From: an uncultured bacterium
GTDB lineage: Bacteria; Bacillota; Limnochordia; DTU080; JAAYLA01
NCBI GenBank assembly: GCA_937983075.1
Contig: CALKAQ010000016.1
Coordinates: 1-37,417 of the forward strand
Reading direction: 5' to 3'
Length of the DNA: 37,417 nucleotides
This document shows, piece by piece, positions 23,077-31,800 of this stretch. The notes under the pieces are model-generated. The model had not been told where the DNA came from. It searched no databases and was given only the letters and a program-made list of their open reading frames with translations. Made by a program: the position numbers and the translations under genes. Positions within the stretch are counted from its first letter, which is position 1; the number at the start of each line of letters is the position of its first letter.

Positions 23077-23811
23077 ATGGCCATCACCTTAAAAGACCTC
23101 CCTTGGGTCAACACTCTCGAACGTCTACGAACGCGAATTATCTACAGCGCTATCATTTGGCTGCTCTTTACTCTAGCGGCCTGGCTTGTCACTCGTCCCG
23201 TGATGGAGTATTTGGTCAGCATGCCGGGAGGTCCCGGCGAACTCGTTTTTACGACACCTCCCGAAGCGTTCACGTCCCGATTGAAGCTTGCTGCTGTGCT
23301 CGGAGGGGCTGTCAGCGTGCCGTTCGTGCTCTGGCAGCTGCGCGCCGCTTTCATTCCTTTGCTCAAGCCCCCAGATCAGCGCTTGAGCTTGTGGTTTATC
23401 TTGTTTGCTTCGCTGCTCTTTTACGCCGGGCTCGCTTTTTCGGTTTTTGCCGTGATGCCTGTCGCGTTGCGATTTCTGCTCGGATTCGCCGGGACTGAAC
23501 TGCAGCCGTTGATACGGGCTGCGAGCTACATTCAGTTCGTCATTTTTTTCTGTCTACCGTTTGCTGTCGTTTTTCAGATGCCGGTGATCGTATTTTTCCT
23601 CGCGCGAATCGGGATTCTAACCGCCGAAGCCATGCGGAGATCGCGCCGTGTCGCGATATTTGTCATTGCGGTTGTGGCGGCGGTTCTTACGCCGGCGGAT
23701 GTTTTTTCCATGATCTTGATGGCGATTCCCATGCTGGTCCTGTATGAGCTGAGCATTCTCTTGGCGCAGTGGGCGAGCCGGGCAGGAGCGCCGTCGTCTG
23801 AGCGCCAATAA
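23077..23811 (+). CDS. Second TatC-like protein, divergent
   Basis: 244 residues with six membrane helices and clear TatC homology: VMPVALRFLLGFAG, FCLPFAVVFQMPV, LTPADVFSMILMAIPMLVLYE. The two glutamates that form the twin-arginine binding site are not kept: HLxELRxR reads TLERLRTR, with Arg at the Glu15 position, and the HERR region reads PPDQR, with Asp at the Glu103 position. It starts 2 nt after the canonical copy stops, so the two are surely cotranslated. It is more likely a partner than an independent receptor. Confidence 0.88.
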   Translation: MAITLKDLPWVNTLERLRTRIIYSAIIWLLFTLAAWLVTRPVMEYLVSMPGGPGELVFTTPPEAFTSRLKLAAVLGGAVSVPFVLWQLRAAFIPLLKPPDQRLSLWFILFASLLFYAGLAFSVFAVMPVALRFLLGFAGTELQPLIRAASYIQFVIFFCLPFAVVFQMPVIVFFLARIGILTAEAMRRSRRVAIFVIAVVAAVLTPADVFSMILMAIPMLVLYELSILLAQWASRAGAPSSERQ

Positions 23812-23849
23812 GCATATGGACAGCATGCCTTCAAAGGAGCGAAAAGTTT

Positions 23850-24248
23850 ATGGAGCAAACATTTATCATCATCAAGCCCGAAGCGGTCGCTCGAGGTTTG
23901 GTCGGGGAAATTTTGCGCCGTTTTGAACAGAAGGGTCTCAAGATTGTGCGGCTTGAAATGACGCAGATTTCCGAGGAAAAGGCTCGGGTACATTACGGCC
24001 ACCACGCGGACAAGCCGTTTTTCCCGGGCTTAATCCAAGCGATTACCGCCGGGCCGGTGGTCATGGCCATTTTGGAAGGCCCCAATGCAATCAAGATCGT
24101 TCGCAACATCATCGGAGCCACCAACCCGGCCGAGGCGCTGCCGGGCACGATACGCGGCGATTTTGCGTTGGAGCTGCCGTATAACATGGTACACGCTTCG
24201 GACGCACCGGAAACGGCTGCTGAAGAAATCGAGCGTTTCTTCGGATGA
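23850..24248 (+). CDS. ndk: Nucleoside diphosphate kinase
   Basis: 132 residues, somewhat short of the usual 140-150. TFIIIKPEAVARGLVGEI at the start, GPVVMAILEGPNAI, then GATNPAEALPGTIRGDFA. The catalytic histidine lies in NMVHASDAPETA, where most NDKs have HGSDS, a mild change around an intact His. It moves the gamma-phosphate between NTPs and NDPs. AAAGGAG lies 10 nt before the ATG. It is followed by a perfect 8-bp inverted repeat. Confidence 0.96.
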   Translation: MEQTFIIIKPEAVARGLVGEILRRFEQKGLKIVRLEMTQISEEKARVHYGHHADKPFFPGLIQAITAGPVVMAILEGPNAIKIVRNIIGATNPAEALPGTIRGDFALELPYNMVHASDAPETAAEEIERFFG

Positions 24249-24260
24249 ATCGGACGTGAT

Positions 24261-24286
24261 GGAGTGCCCCTGGATGGAGGCACTCC
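24261..24286 (+). terminator. Hairpin after ndk
   Basis: GGAGTGCC (24261-24268) pairs exactly with GGCACTCC (24279-24286) around a 10-nt loop, 12 nt after the ndk stop. Only two T follow, so termination would be partial. Confidence 0.5.
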
Positions 24287-24400
24287 TTCAGATTCGCAGG
24301 CAAATTTTGTCGCGCCTGTATCGAAGCCCATACATACCTTCATTTCAGGCCAAAGCGTACTCGGACTTGTCTCTCCCCGCTGGTAATCTGGTCGCCGCTT

Positions 24401-24409
24401 TGCTATATT
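24401..24409 (+). promoter_or_regulatory. Extended -10 element before speE
   Basis: TGC-TATATT, a TGn extended -10 site, lies 35 nt before the speE start. No good -35 hexamer is seen at the right distance. Confidence 0.4.
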
Positions 24410-24444
24410 AAGAAGGTTGAATTTCAAGCGGTGGGGGTGCCGTT

Positions 24445-25278
24445 GTGAACCTTTGGTTTACTGAAGAGCAAACTGCTCATGTGCGTTTGGGCGTGCGTGT
24501 CAAAGAGGTCCTTCACTCCGAGGACACTCCTTTTCAGAAGCTCGCAGTCATCGATACCGAACAGTTCGGTCGAGTGCTGCTTCTGGACAACATGTTTCAG
24601 ACGACAGAGCGCGACGAGTTCGTTTACCATGAAATGATCGCCCATATTGCCATGGTTACTCACCCCAGCCCGCGTCGTGTCGCTGTCATCGGCGGCGGCG
24701 ATGGCGGTGCGGTGCGCGAGATACTTAAACATCCTGAAGTTGAGAGTGTAACATTAATTGAAATCGATGAACGCGTGGTTGAGGTGAGTCGGCGTTTCCT
24801 GCCGTCCATCAGTTCAGCGCTGGATGACGAGCGCGTCACCGTGTTGCCCCAAGACGGCATCGTGCACATTCGCGAAACTGCGGCGGCTTATGATGTCGTT
24901 CTGGTGGATTCGACCGAGCCGGTCGGTGCGGCCGTCGGGTTGTTCACCGCGGAGTTTTACGAAAACGTGGCCGCCGCATTGAAGGATGACGGGCTGGTGG
25001 TTGCCCAGACGGAATCGCCGTTTTTTAATGCGGAACTTTTGCGGAACGCTCATTTGGCGCTCAAACGAGTGTTTCCGGTCACCAGGACTTATTTGGCGTC
25101 GGTGCCGACCTATCCGAGTGGTTTGTGGAGCTTTACCATCGGATCCAAAGTTTATGATCCATTGACGGCCGATGTTCAGCGCCTGGAGCGTATTGAGACG
25201 AAGTACGTTACGCCGGAACTGTTCCGGAGTGCTTTTGTTTTGCCGCGTTTTGTACAGACGCTGCTCGATGCGGAATGA
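24445..25278 (+). CDS. speE: Spermidine synthase
   Basis: 277 residues from GTG 24445. The start LWFTEEQTAHVRLGVRVKEV and QTTERDEFVYHEMIAH are typical. The nucleotide site is VAVIGGGDGGAVREIL, and the catalytic aspartate lies in VVLVDSTEPVG. It transfers an aminopropyl group from decarboxylated SAM to putrescine. The next gene, agmatinase, supplies putrescine. Confidence 0.96.
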   Translation: MNLWFTEEQTAHVRLGVRVKEVLHSEDTPFQKLAVIDTEQFGRVLLLDNMFQTTERDEFVYHEMIAHIAMVTHPSPRRVAVIGGGDGGAVREILKHPEVESVTLIEIDERVVEVSRRFLPSISSALDDERVTVLPQDGIVHIRETAAAYDVVLVDSTEPVGAAVGLFTAEFYENVAAALKDDGLVVAQTESPFFNAELLRNAHLALKRVFPVTRTYLASVPTYPSGLWSFTIGSKVYDPLTADVQRLERIETKYVTPELFRSAFVLPRFVQTLLDAE

Positions 25279-25365
25279 TTCGGGCAGCTGGACGGTTGCC
25301 TCAAAAGAAGGCCGAGAGGAGCGGATGCCGTTATCGCACGCTTTTTATGTAGTGTCGATGAACCA

Positions 25366-26199
25366 TTGGATCATTCGCCGGTCTTGCTCGGCGCTCCGTT
25401 TGACGGAACGACCAGCTTTGTGCCCGGCACTCGTTTCGGACCGCGGCGCATCCGCGAGGTATCGGAAGGGTTAGAGAGCTACAGCCCGGCATTACGCCGT
25501 GATCTGGAAGAGCTGGTTTTTTTCGATATGGGCGATCTGGAACTCCCCTTCGGGAATCCCAGAAAAGCGCTCGAACACATTGAAGACGTTTTGAAACCTA
25601 TTTTCCAAGCGGGACGCCTTCCTGTCATGCTGGGGGGCGAACACACCATTACGCTTGCAGGCGTGCGAGCAGCGCTTGCAACGTATCCGGATTTGATTAT
25701 CATTCAATTTGATGCACATGCCGACCTACGACATGAGTACTGTGGCGAAGAGATTTCCCATGCAACTGTTATGCGCCGGATAACTGAGGCGATCGGAGGC
25801 GAACGTGTTTATCAGTTTGGCATACGCTCGGGTACTCGCGAAGAATTTGAGTTTGGCAGAGAAAACACTCGCTTTTTCCCGGGCAACGGGTTAGAAGGCG
25901 TTTTGCGAGCCGCCACGGAGGAGTTGGGCGAACGCCCGGTCTATTTGACCGTCGACATCGATGTCGTCGATCCTGCCTTCGCACCGGGAACGGGGACGCC
26001 TGAACCCGGGGGATGGACTGCGAGCGAGTTGTTCGATGCACTCCATGCCATCCGAGATCTCAATGTGATTGGCTGTGATTTGGTCGAAGTATGCCCGGCG
26101 GCCGAGCACGGAGTCGTTACATCGATCCTGGGGGCCAAAGTGGTGCGCGAAATGTTGTTGGCTTTTGGCTTCCCCCGCTCGCAGCGGGCGTGGAGCTAG
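25366..26199 (+). CDS. speB: Agmatinase, with an uncertain or frameshifted 5' end
   Basis: 277 residues as read from TTG 25366. Ureohydrolase metal motifs are intact: GGEHT, DAHADLR, SHATV and DIDVVDPAFAPGTGTPEPGG. It splits agmatine to putrescine and urea, feeding SpeE. The start is odd: TTG 25366 has no ribosome site and leaves only five residues before LLGAPFD, where relatives have 15-25. The same frame upstream reads ARFLCSVDEPLDHSPVLLG, which looks like the family N-terminus, but has no start codon. An ATG at 25325 with AGGAG 3 nt upstream is out of frame by one base; one extra T in the T5 run at 25342-25346 would join them. Either an indel in the assembly, a real frameshift, or an unusual start. 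Confidence 0.85.
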   Translation: MDHSPVLLGAPFDGTTSFVPGTRFGPRRIREVSEGLESYSPALRRDLEELVFFDMGDLELPFGNPRKALEHIEDVLKPIFQAGRLPVMLGGEHTITLAGVRAALATYPDLIIIQFDAHADLRHEYCGEEISHATVMRRITEAIGGERVYQFGIRSGTREEFEFGRENTRFFPGNGLEGVLRAATEELGERPVYLTVDIDVVDPAFAPGTGTPEPGGWTASELFDALHAIRDLNVIGCDLVEVCPAAEHGVVTSILGAKVVREMLLAFGFPRSQRAWS

Positions 26200-26276
26200 C
26201 ATGAAGGTCTCCAAGGCATATCATTGCTGTGGGTCGCGTATTCCTCAACGGCTGTGCACTGTGATGGAGGTCGAGT

Positions 26277-27887
26277 TTGACGATGAAATATATTTTCATC
26301 ACCGGCGGCGTCGTATCAGGCCTCGGTAAAGGCATCACGGCCGCCTCTTTAGGGAGGCTGCTCAAAAGCCGGGGATTGCGGGTTGCCATTGCCAAGCTGG
26401 ATCCGTATTTGAATATCGATCCCGGCACGATGAGCCCGCTGCAGCACGGAGAGGTATTCGTAACCGACGACGGTGCGGAAACCGACCTCGATCTGGGCCA
26501 TTACGAGCGGTTTATCGACACCAATCTTTCATACCGCTGCAATGTCACGACCGGGCAGATTTATTGGTCGATCTTGACCAAGGAGCGCCGGGGCGAGTTT
26601 CTCGGTGGCACGGTTCAAGTGATCCCTCATGTGACCAACGAAATCAAGGAGCGCATTCGCCAAGTGACCGAAGAGCGCGAGGCGGATGTCACCCTGGTGG
26701 AAATCGGCGGTACCGTCGGCGACATTGAGGGGTTGCCGTTCCTCGAGGCCATTCGGCAGATGAAAGCCGAAGTCGGCCGCGACAACTGCCTATATGTGCA
26801 CGTCACTTTGGTGCCGTTCATCGGTGCGTCACAAGAGGTCAAGACGAAGCCGACTCAGCACAGTGTCAAAGAGCTTCGCAGCCTCGGTATTCAACCCGAT
26901 ATTATCGTGTGCCGATCGGAGTATCCGCTGTCGGAAGAAACCAAAGCCAAGATTGCCCTCTTCTGTGACATCGATGTCGAAGCGGTCATCGAAAACGTGG
27001 ATGTCGAGACGATTTACGAAGTGCCGCTGATGTTCGAACGGCAGCGGCTGGATAACATTGTCATTCGCCGCCTGAATTTATCCGCTGGAGAGCGGGATCT
27101 TAAGGAATGGCGTGAAATGGTCGAGCGCATCAAAAATCCCATTCATGAGGTCACGGTAGGGATCGTAGGCAAATACGTCGCCTTGCCCGATGCGTACCTC
27201 AGCGTTGCCGAGGCGCTCAACCATGCCGGTATCAGCAACGATGCCCGGGTTAACATTCAATGGATTGATTCCGAGCAGATTGAAGCCGGGGACCTCACGC
27301 CGTTGGAAGAAGTCGACGCGATTCTGGTGCCGGGTGGATTTGGCGACCGGGGCGTTGAAGGCAAAATCCGCGCGGTGCAGTATTGCCGCGAAAATGGGGT
27401 ACCCTTTTTAGGCATATGTCTCGGCCTGCAGTGCGCAGTCATTGAATACGCACGCAACGTCGTGGGCCTGGAGGGAGCGAACAGCACCGAATTTGCACCG
27501 GATACGCCGCATCCCGTGGTTCATATTCCCCCTGAAAAGCGGGATGGAACCGAAATGGGAGGTGCGATGCGCTTAGGCAGCTATCCGTGCGAAATTCAGC
27601 CAGGCACCGTTGCGTATGATGTCTACAAGACCAAACTGATTCGGGAGCGCCATCGCCATCGCTACGAGGTCAATAATGAGTATCGGAAACTGCTGGAAGA
27701 TGCGGGCATGACATTCTCGGGGCTTTCGCCCGATGGAAATTTGGTGGAGATCATGGAATTGTCGACGCACCCGTGGTTTGTAGCTTCGCAATTTCATCCG
27801 GAATGGCAGTCGCGCCCAAACCGTCCGCATCCGTTGTTTTATGGCTTCGTCCAGGCCGCTTTGGCGCGGCAAGGTGCGCGGGTATGA
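26277..27887 (+). CDS. pyrG: CTP synthase
   Basis: 536 residues from TTG 26277 (GGAGG 7 nt upstream); ATG 26283 lies two codons later but 13 nt from that site. The synthetase half starts KYIFITGGVVSGLGKGITAA and has KLDPYLNIDPGTMSP. The glutaminase half has VPGGFGDRGVEGK, the nucleophile in LGICLGLQ and the FHPEW His/Glu pair. It makes CTP from UTP, ATP and glutamine. In Bacilli rpoE usually precedes pyrG; here speB does. Confidence 0.97.
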   Translation: MTMKYIFITGGVVSGLGKGITAASLGRLLKSRGLRVAIAKLDPYLNIDPGTMSPLQHGEVFVTDDGAETDLDLGHYERFIDTNLSYRCNVTTGQIYWSILTKERRGEFLGGTVQVIPHVTNEIKERIRQVTEEREADVTLVEIGGTVGDIEGLPFLEAIRQMKAEVGRDNCLYVHVTLVPFIGASQEVKTKPTQHSVKELRSLGIQPDIIVCRSEYPLSEETKAKIALFCDIDVEAVIENVDVETIYEVPLMFERQRLDNIVIRRLNLSAGERDLKEWREMVERIKNPIHEVTVGIVGKYVALPDAYLSVAEALNHAGISNDARVNIQWIDSEQIEAGDLTPLEEVDAILVPGGFGDRGVEGKIRAVQYCRENGVPFLGICLGLQCAVIEYARNVVGLEGANSTEFAPDTPHPVVHIPPEKRDGTEMGGAMRLGSYPCEIQPGTVAYDVYKTKLIRERHRHRYEVNNEYRKLLEDAGMTFSGLSPDGNLVEIMELSTHPWFVASQFHPEWQSRPNRPHPLFYGFVQAALARQGARV

Positions 27888-27970
27888 CCGTGCCGCGAGG
27901 CGTTTGGACGTTTTTGCCATAACCGAGGTGCCCTTTTGCATGGCCGTGAGTAGAATGGAGAGACCGTATC

Positions 27971-27979
27971 TGGTATAAT
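27971..27979 (+). promoter_or_regulatory. Extended -10 promoter of the BFN-domain gene
   Basis: TGG-TATAAT, a consensus -10 with TGn extension, 41 nt before the ATG at 28021. The -35 region (TAGAAT, 17-bp spacing) is poor. Confidence 0.6.
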
Positions 27980-28020
27980 GGCGTAAAACCTGCACAATCC
28001 GGACCAAGGGGTGACCCGAA

Positions 28021-28503
28021 ATGGTCAGAATGAAGGTTAAGGTAGTGGGGCTTGAACAACATTCCATGAATCCCGTCGTCATTATCACTGATGCTGACGA
28101 AAAAGGGTTCATCCCCATCCTCATCGGACCCTCCGAAGCGCAAGCCATCAGCCAGGGCATGGAGGGGACGAGTTTGCCACGTCCCATGACTCACGATTTG
28201 CTGAAGAACATCATCATGGAGTTAGGGGCAAAGGTAAAGCGGATTGTGATTCACGACCTCAGGGAAGAGACGTACTACGCCAACGTCGTTCTCGAATCTG
28301 GCGGAAAAGAAATCGAAGTTGATGCCAGGCCGAGCGACGCGATTGCACTGGCGTTGCGAGTCGACGCACCGATTTACGTGTCGGAAGAAATCGCAGCCAG
28401 GGCTGTCATTGCCAACACCAAGGCTGACGAAGAAATGGAAGAGTTCAAGCGCTTCTTGGAAAACTTGAGCCCGGAGGATTTCGAGCGCAACTTGAGGGGA
28501 TAA
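28021..28503 (+). CDS. Bifunctional nuclease (BFN/DUF151) domain protein
   Basis: 160 residues. The BFN domain covers almost the whole protein: MKVKVVGLEQHSMNPVVIIT, GFIPILIGPSEAQAIS, RPMTHDLLKNIIMELGAKVK, DLREETYYANVVLE and EVDARPSDAIALALR. A short acidic tail (ADEEMEEFKRFLENLSPEDF) follows. Plant members are reported to have DNase and RNase activity, but the role in bacteria is unsettled. It has its own promoter and stands between pyrG and a gene-free gap before rho. Confidence 0.92.
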   Translation: MVRMKVKVVGLEQHSMNPVVIITDADEKGFIPILIGPSEAQAISQGMEGTSLPRPMTHDLLKNIIMELGAKVKRIVIHDLREETYYANVVLESGGKEIEVDARPSDAIALALRVDAPIYVSEEIAARAVIANTKADEEMEEFKRFLENLSPEDFERNLRG

Positions 28504-29160
28504 TCTCAGCTCCTGTATCATTTCACGGCGATTTGTGCATACTCCGCAGTGGGGCCCTTTCGGGCCCCAACTCCACTTCACGTACGTAGACGACATGGGT
28601 TGCATTGCCAGAGTGCAGAATCATGCCCCGCGCGGCATGAGCGATACGCATGCCAACCGCGGCTCACCTTCACGGCCGGTGCACTCTCATTCACTATGTT
28701 TTCGGAATCAATAAGCAGGAGTTTAGCTGCGCCTGCAGAAGAATAAGGTCCGTTACCGTAACGGCATGCCGACCCGCCTTCCCAAGGTACCGCCAAGGGT
28801 TGGGAATCCTCGAATGCCCATGTCCCCTTACATTTAAGAACTGAAAAATGTATTGCACGACTGATTTACGTCATAATAAAGTACCAGGTCGTGGCTCATT
28901 TGTTTAGAGCGAATATCGCCGGAGTTCAGGGGCTATCCGACGGGTAAGCTAGCCAGAAAGATTCTACTAGATGAACTAAACACCCACCACATGTAGTACT
29001 CGTTCCCTACGTTTTAACGCTGAAGCCGTCTGGGGAAACATTTCTCCCCCCGATGCGGCAATCATCTTGAGAAACGCAAACTGAATCGGACCGCGCGTTT
29101 TGCCGACCCGAGGTATGATTTTGCCTGTACGGTCGACGGCGGTACAAGGAGGCTTCTCGC
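28504..29160. other. Gene-free interval before rho with several small hairpins
   Basis: No convincing gene is seen on either strand. It contains the hairpin at 28550-28569, TCATGCC/GGCATGA (28621-28627, 28634-28640), the odd palindrome CCGTTAC-C-GTAACGG (28750-28764), GGCATGCC (28763-28770) and TTCCCAA/TTGGGAA (28779-28785, 28800-28806). From about 28840 to 29000 it is noticeably more A+T-rich. I see no tmRNA, RNase P or SRP hallmarks. It may hold the rho leader and perhaps an unrecognised RNA. Confidence 0.4.
28550..28569 (+). terminator. GC-rich hairpin after the BFN-domain gene
   Basis: TGGGGCCC pairs exactly with GGGCCCCA around a TTTC loop, 46 nt after the stop. No T tract follows on either strand, so it is an uncertain terminator or a 3'-end stabiliser. 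Confidence 0.5.
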
Positions 29161-30432
29161 TTGAATATTGCGGAACTACAGGCTAAAACCGATTCTGAAT
29201 TGCAAGCGCTTGCCAAGGAGTACGATGTATCGGCTCCTAGCGATTTGAACAAGCAAGATCTGATCATGCAGCTCTTGCGTGCGGATACGGAAAAAGAAGG
29301 ACTGATCTTTGCGCGGGGAATATTGGAAATATTGCCGGACGGATATGGATTTCTGCGTGTCAATAATTACTCGCCCGGTCCGGATGACGTGTACGTCTCT
29401 CCCTCGCAGATCCGCCGCTTCTCGCTTCGGACTGGCGATCTCGTCTTGGGTCAGGTTCGGAAGCCCAAAGAAGGTGAGCGATACTACGCGCTGCTGCGCG
29501 TGAAAGCCGTAAATTTCCGGGATCCCGAGGAAGCGCTTAAACGCCCACATTTTGATCAGCTCACACCGGTATATCCGGACACGCGCTTACGGCTCGAAGT
29601 CCAGGGCCAAAAAGATGTAGCCACTCGCCTCATTGACATTATCGCTCCTCTCGGAAAAGGCCAGCGTGGACTCATTGTCGCTCCCCCGAAAGCCGGTAAA
29701 ACCACCGTCCTCAAGAAGCTCGCCAACAGCATCTCAACCAACCATCCGGAAGTCGTACTCATGGTATTGCTGATTGACGAACGTCCCGAAGAAGTAACCG
29801 ACATGCAGCGATCGGTCCAAGGGGAAGTCATCAGCTCCACCTTTGACATGCCGCCCGAGAACCATGTCCGGGTCGCGGAAATTGTGTTGGAACGCGCCAA
29901 GCGGTTGGTTGAGCACGGCATGGACGTCGTCATTTTGCTCGACAGTATCACGCGGCTTGCACGGGCACAAAATTTGATTGTACCTCCGAGCGGGCGCACG
30001 CTCTCCGGCGGTGTGGATCCGGCGGCGCTGCATAAGCCGAAGCGCTTCTTTGGGGCAGCACGCAATCTTGAAAACTCCGGCAGCTTGACGATTTTAGCGA
30101 CCGCCCTGATCGAGACCGGCAGCCGCATGGACGAGGTCATTTATGAAGAGTTTAAGGGAACGGGCAACTGCGAACTTCATCTCGACCGCAGCTTGGCTGA
30201 ACGCCGTATTTTCCCCGCAATCGATTTGTTCAAGTCGGGAACGCGCAAAGAAGAACTGCTGCTGTCCGAGCGGGAGCTCGAAATGATGTGGGTGCTGCGG
30301 CGAGCCATGGCCAACCTGGGGACGGCCGACACCATGGATCTGTTGATTGAACGCATTACAAACACGAAGTCCAACGAAGAATTCATGGAAATGATTTTGG
30401 CAAGTCCGTTTGCGGAAAACGTACGGGGTTGA
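29161..30432 (+). CDS. rho: Transcription termination factor Rho
   Basis: 423 residues from TTG 29161, with AAGGAGG 8 nt upstream. The N-terminal Rho domain (1-45) and RNA-binding cold-shock-like domain (about 46-120, GILEILPDGYGFLR) are followed by the ATPase: Walker A APPKAGKTT (174-182), Walker B VVILLDSITR (256-265), Q-loop SGRTLSGGVDP (277-287) and R-loop EEFKGTGN (329-336). It has the usual length without insertions. rpmE lies two genes on, a spacing close to Bacillus. Confidence 0.97.
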   Translation: MNIAELQAKTDSELQALAKEYDVSAPSDLNKQDLIMQLLRADTEKEGLIFARGILEILPDGYGFLRVNNYSPGPDDVYVSPSQIRRFSLRTGDLVLGQVRKPKEGERYYALLRVKAVNFRDPEEALKRPHFDQLTPVYPDTRLRLEVQGQKDVATRLIDIIAPLGKGQRGLIVAPPKAGKTTVLKKLANSISTNHPEVVLMVLLIDERPEEVTDMQRSVQGEVISSTFDMPPENHVRVAEIVLERAKRLVEHGMDVVILLDSITRLARAQNLIVPPSGRTLSGGVDPAALHKPKRFFGAARNLENSGSLTILATALIETGSRMDEVIYEEFKGTGNCELHLDRSLAERRIFPAIDLFKSGTRKEELLLSERELEMMWVLRRAMANLGTADTMDLLIERITNTKSNEEFMEMILASPFAENVRG

Positions 30433-30602
30433 TCGTGTTAAAACCTGCATGAACATGCATAAACCCACAAAGATCGCCTCATTATTTCAAAAAAGCAGGA
30501 GGACCCGCGCAGCTAGGTAGCGAAAAGGCAAGCTTGTAATACGTACTTGTAACTTTTTTGCGGTCCCGAAGCAGAAACCGAAACGAAGAGTTGGGGGCGG
30601 AC

Positions 30603-31631
30603 ATGCAGCTGCGACGCTGGATTCATCCACTACTTCTCATTGTTTTTCTCGGAAGCGCGTTTACGCTCGCTCGGGTCGCTCAGGAGCCGGTGGGCGGTGC
30701 AGACGACGTAACGGAAGATATACGAGCGCGCTTGTATTCGGGAAATACCTTCGAGGACGCATCTTTCAATGCGGCTGAATCTTTATTGCCGACTTGGCTC
30801 ACCAACGTTGACGTCAATGAGGATGTTGCGACGACGGACGAGCCAACCGGAGCGCTCGCTGCAGATCAAGGCGATGATGCGGCGGAATCCGCACCTCCGT
30901 TGCCTGAAGTAATCATCCATGTGGTGCAGCCGAACGAAACGCTGAGCGACATCGCACGCAAATACGGCATCAAGATGGACACTATCATTGCCGCAAATGC
31001 AATTCACGATCCCAACCGGATTCGAGTCGGGGACGAACTGCGAATCTTAACTCAAGACGGCGTGCTGCATCGCATCCAACCTGGTGAAAGTTTGTGGGAA
31101 ATTTCGCGGCGCTATAATGTGAGCATTGAGGAAATTGCAGCGATTAACCGCATTCCGGAGCCGAGTCGCATTACCGCGGGCACGGAAATTTTCTTGCCCG
31201 GCGCTGAGGCCGCCCGGGCGCAACAATATCGAGAAGCGGTCGTCGACGCTTCGGGACGACTCATCCGGAATTTCAGCTGGCCCGTGCAAGGACCGATATC
31301 GTCGCCTTTTGGCCCGCGCTGGGGCCGAATGCACCAAGGCCTTGACATCGCCGTGGTCACCGGAACCCCGGTCAGAGCCGCAGCGAGCGGACGGGTGACA
31401 TTCAGTGGAGACAACGGCGGCTACGGGCTTCTTGTCATCATCGACCACGGAAACGGCGTCGAGACCCGCTATGCACACAACTCGCAGCTGCTCGTCAAAG
31501 TCGGCGACCGTGTGCAGCGCGGGCAAGTCATTGCCCGCAGCGGCAACACGGGCAACTCAACCGGACCGCACGTACATTTTGAGATCCGCCAGTATGGACA
31601 AGCGGTAGACCCGCTGCTGTATCTCCGCTGA
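30603..31631 (+). CDS. Cell-wall peptidase with two LysM domains and an M23 domain
   Basis: 342 residues from ATG 30603; the frame stays open to TTG 30558 but the ATG precedes the signal segment. A membrane or signal segment (about 7-23) leads to a low-complexity acidic stretch. LysM 1 is at 105-149 (VVQPNETLSDIARKYGI), LysM 2 at 155-199 (IQPGESLWEISRRYNV), and the M23 domain at 226-340. Zinc ligands are His244 and Asp248 (HQGLDIA) and His325 in HVHF, with His323 and His292 nearby, so it should be an active peptidoglycan endopeptidase. It acts outside the membrane. Confidence 0.93.
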   Translation: MQLRRWIHPLLLIVFLGSAFTLARVAQEPVGGADDVTEDIRARLYSGNTFEDASFNAAESLLPTWLTNVDVNEDVATTDEPTGALAADQGDDAAESAPPLPEVIIHVVQPNETLSDIARKYGIKMDTIIAANAIHDPNRIRVGDELRILTQDGVLHRIQPGESLWEISRRYNVSIEEIAAINRIPEPSRITAGTEIFLPGAEAARAQQYREAVVDASGRLIRNFSWPVQGPISSPFGPRWGRMHQGLDIAVVTGTPVRAAASGRVTFSGDNGGYGLLVIIDHGNGVETRYAHNSQLLVKVGDRVQRGQVIARSGNTGNSTGPHVHFEIRQYGQAVDPLLYLR

Positions 31632-31661
31632 AACGCAAATGCGTTGGTCCCGGATTCGAGG

Positions 31662-31691
31662 TTGTCTTTTTGTTCGCGCGCGTGTTACACT
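31662..31691 (+). promoter_or_regulatory. Probable promoter of rpmE
   Basis: TTGTCT (31662-31667), 18-bp spacer, TACACT (31686-31691), leaving a leader of about 100 nt before rpmE. Confidence 0.45.
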
Positions 31692-31800
31692 GGTGGGTAG
31701 TTTTTGAGGCAGATTGACGCGAGCATTCCCAGGCTGGAATTCGCTGCCCGACGGAAACGTATTTTGCGTCAGTGTTTGTGAAGAATCGAGGTGAACGGAT

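Noticed and set aside
27888..28010. A terminator after pyrG
   Set aside because: Only weak pairings are seen and no stem with a T run.
28504..29160. tmRNA, RNase P RNA or SRP RNA in the gap before rho
   Set aside because: None of the conserved sequence blocks of these RNAs could be found on either strand.
30433..30602. A c-di-AMP (ydaO) riboswitch before the LysM/M23 gene
   Set aside because: Such genes often carry one, but the conserved ydaO blocks are not present in this short leader.
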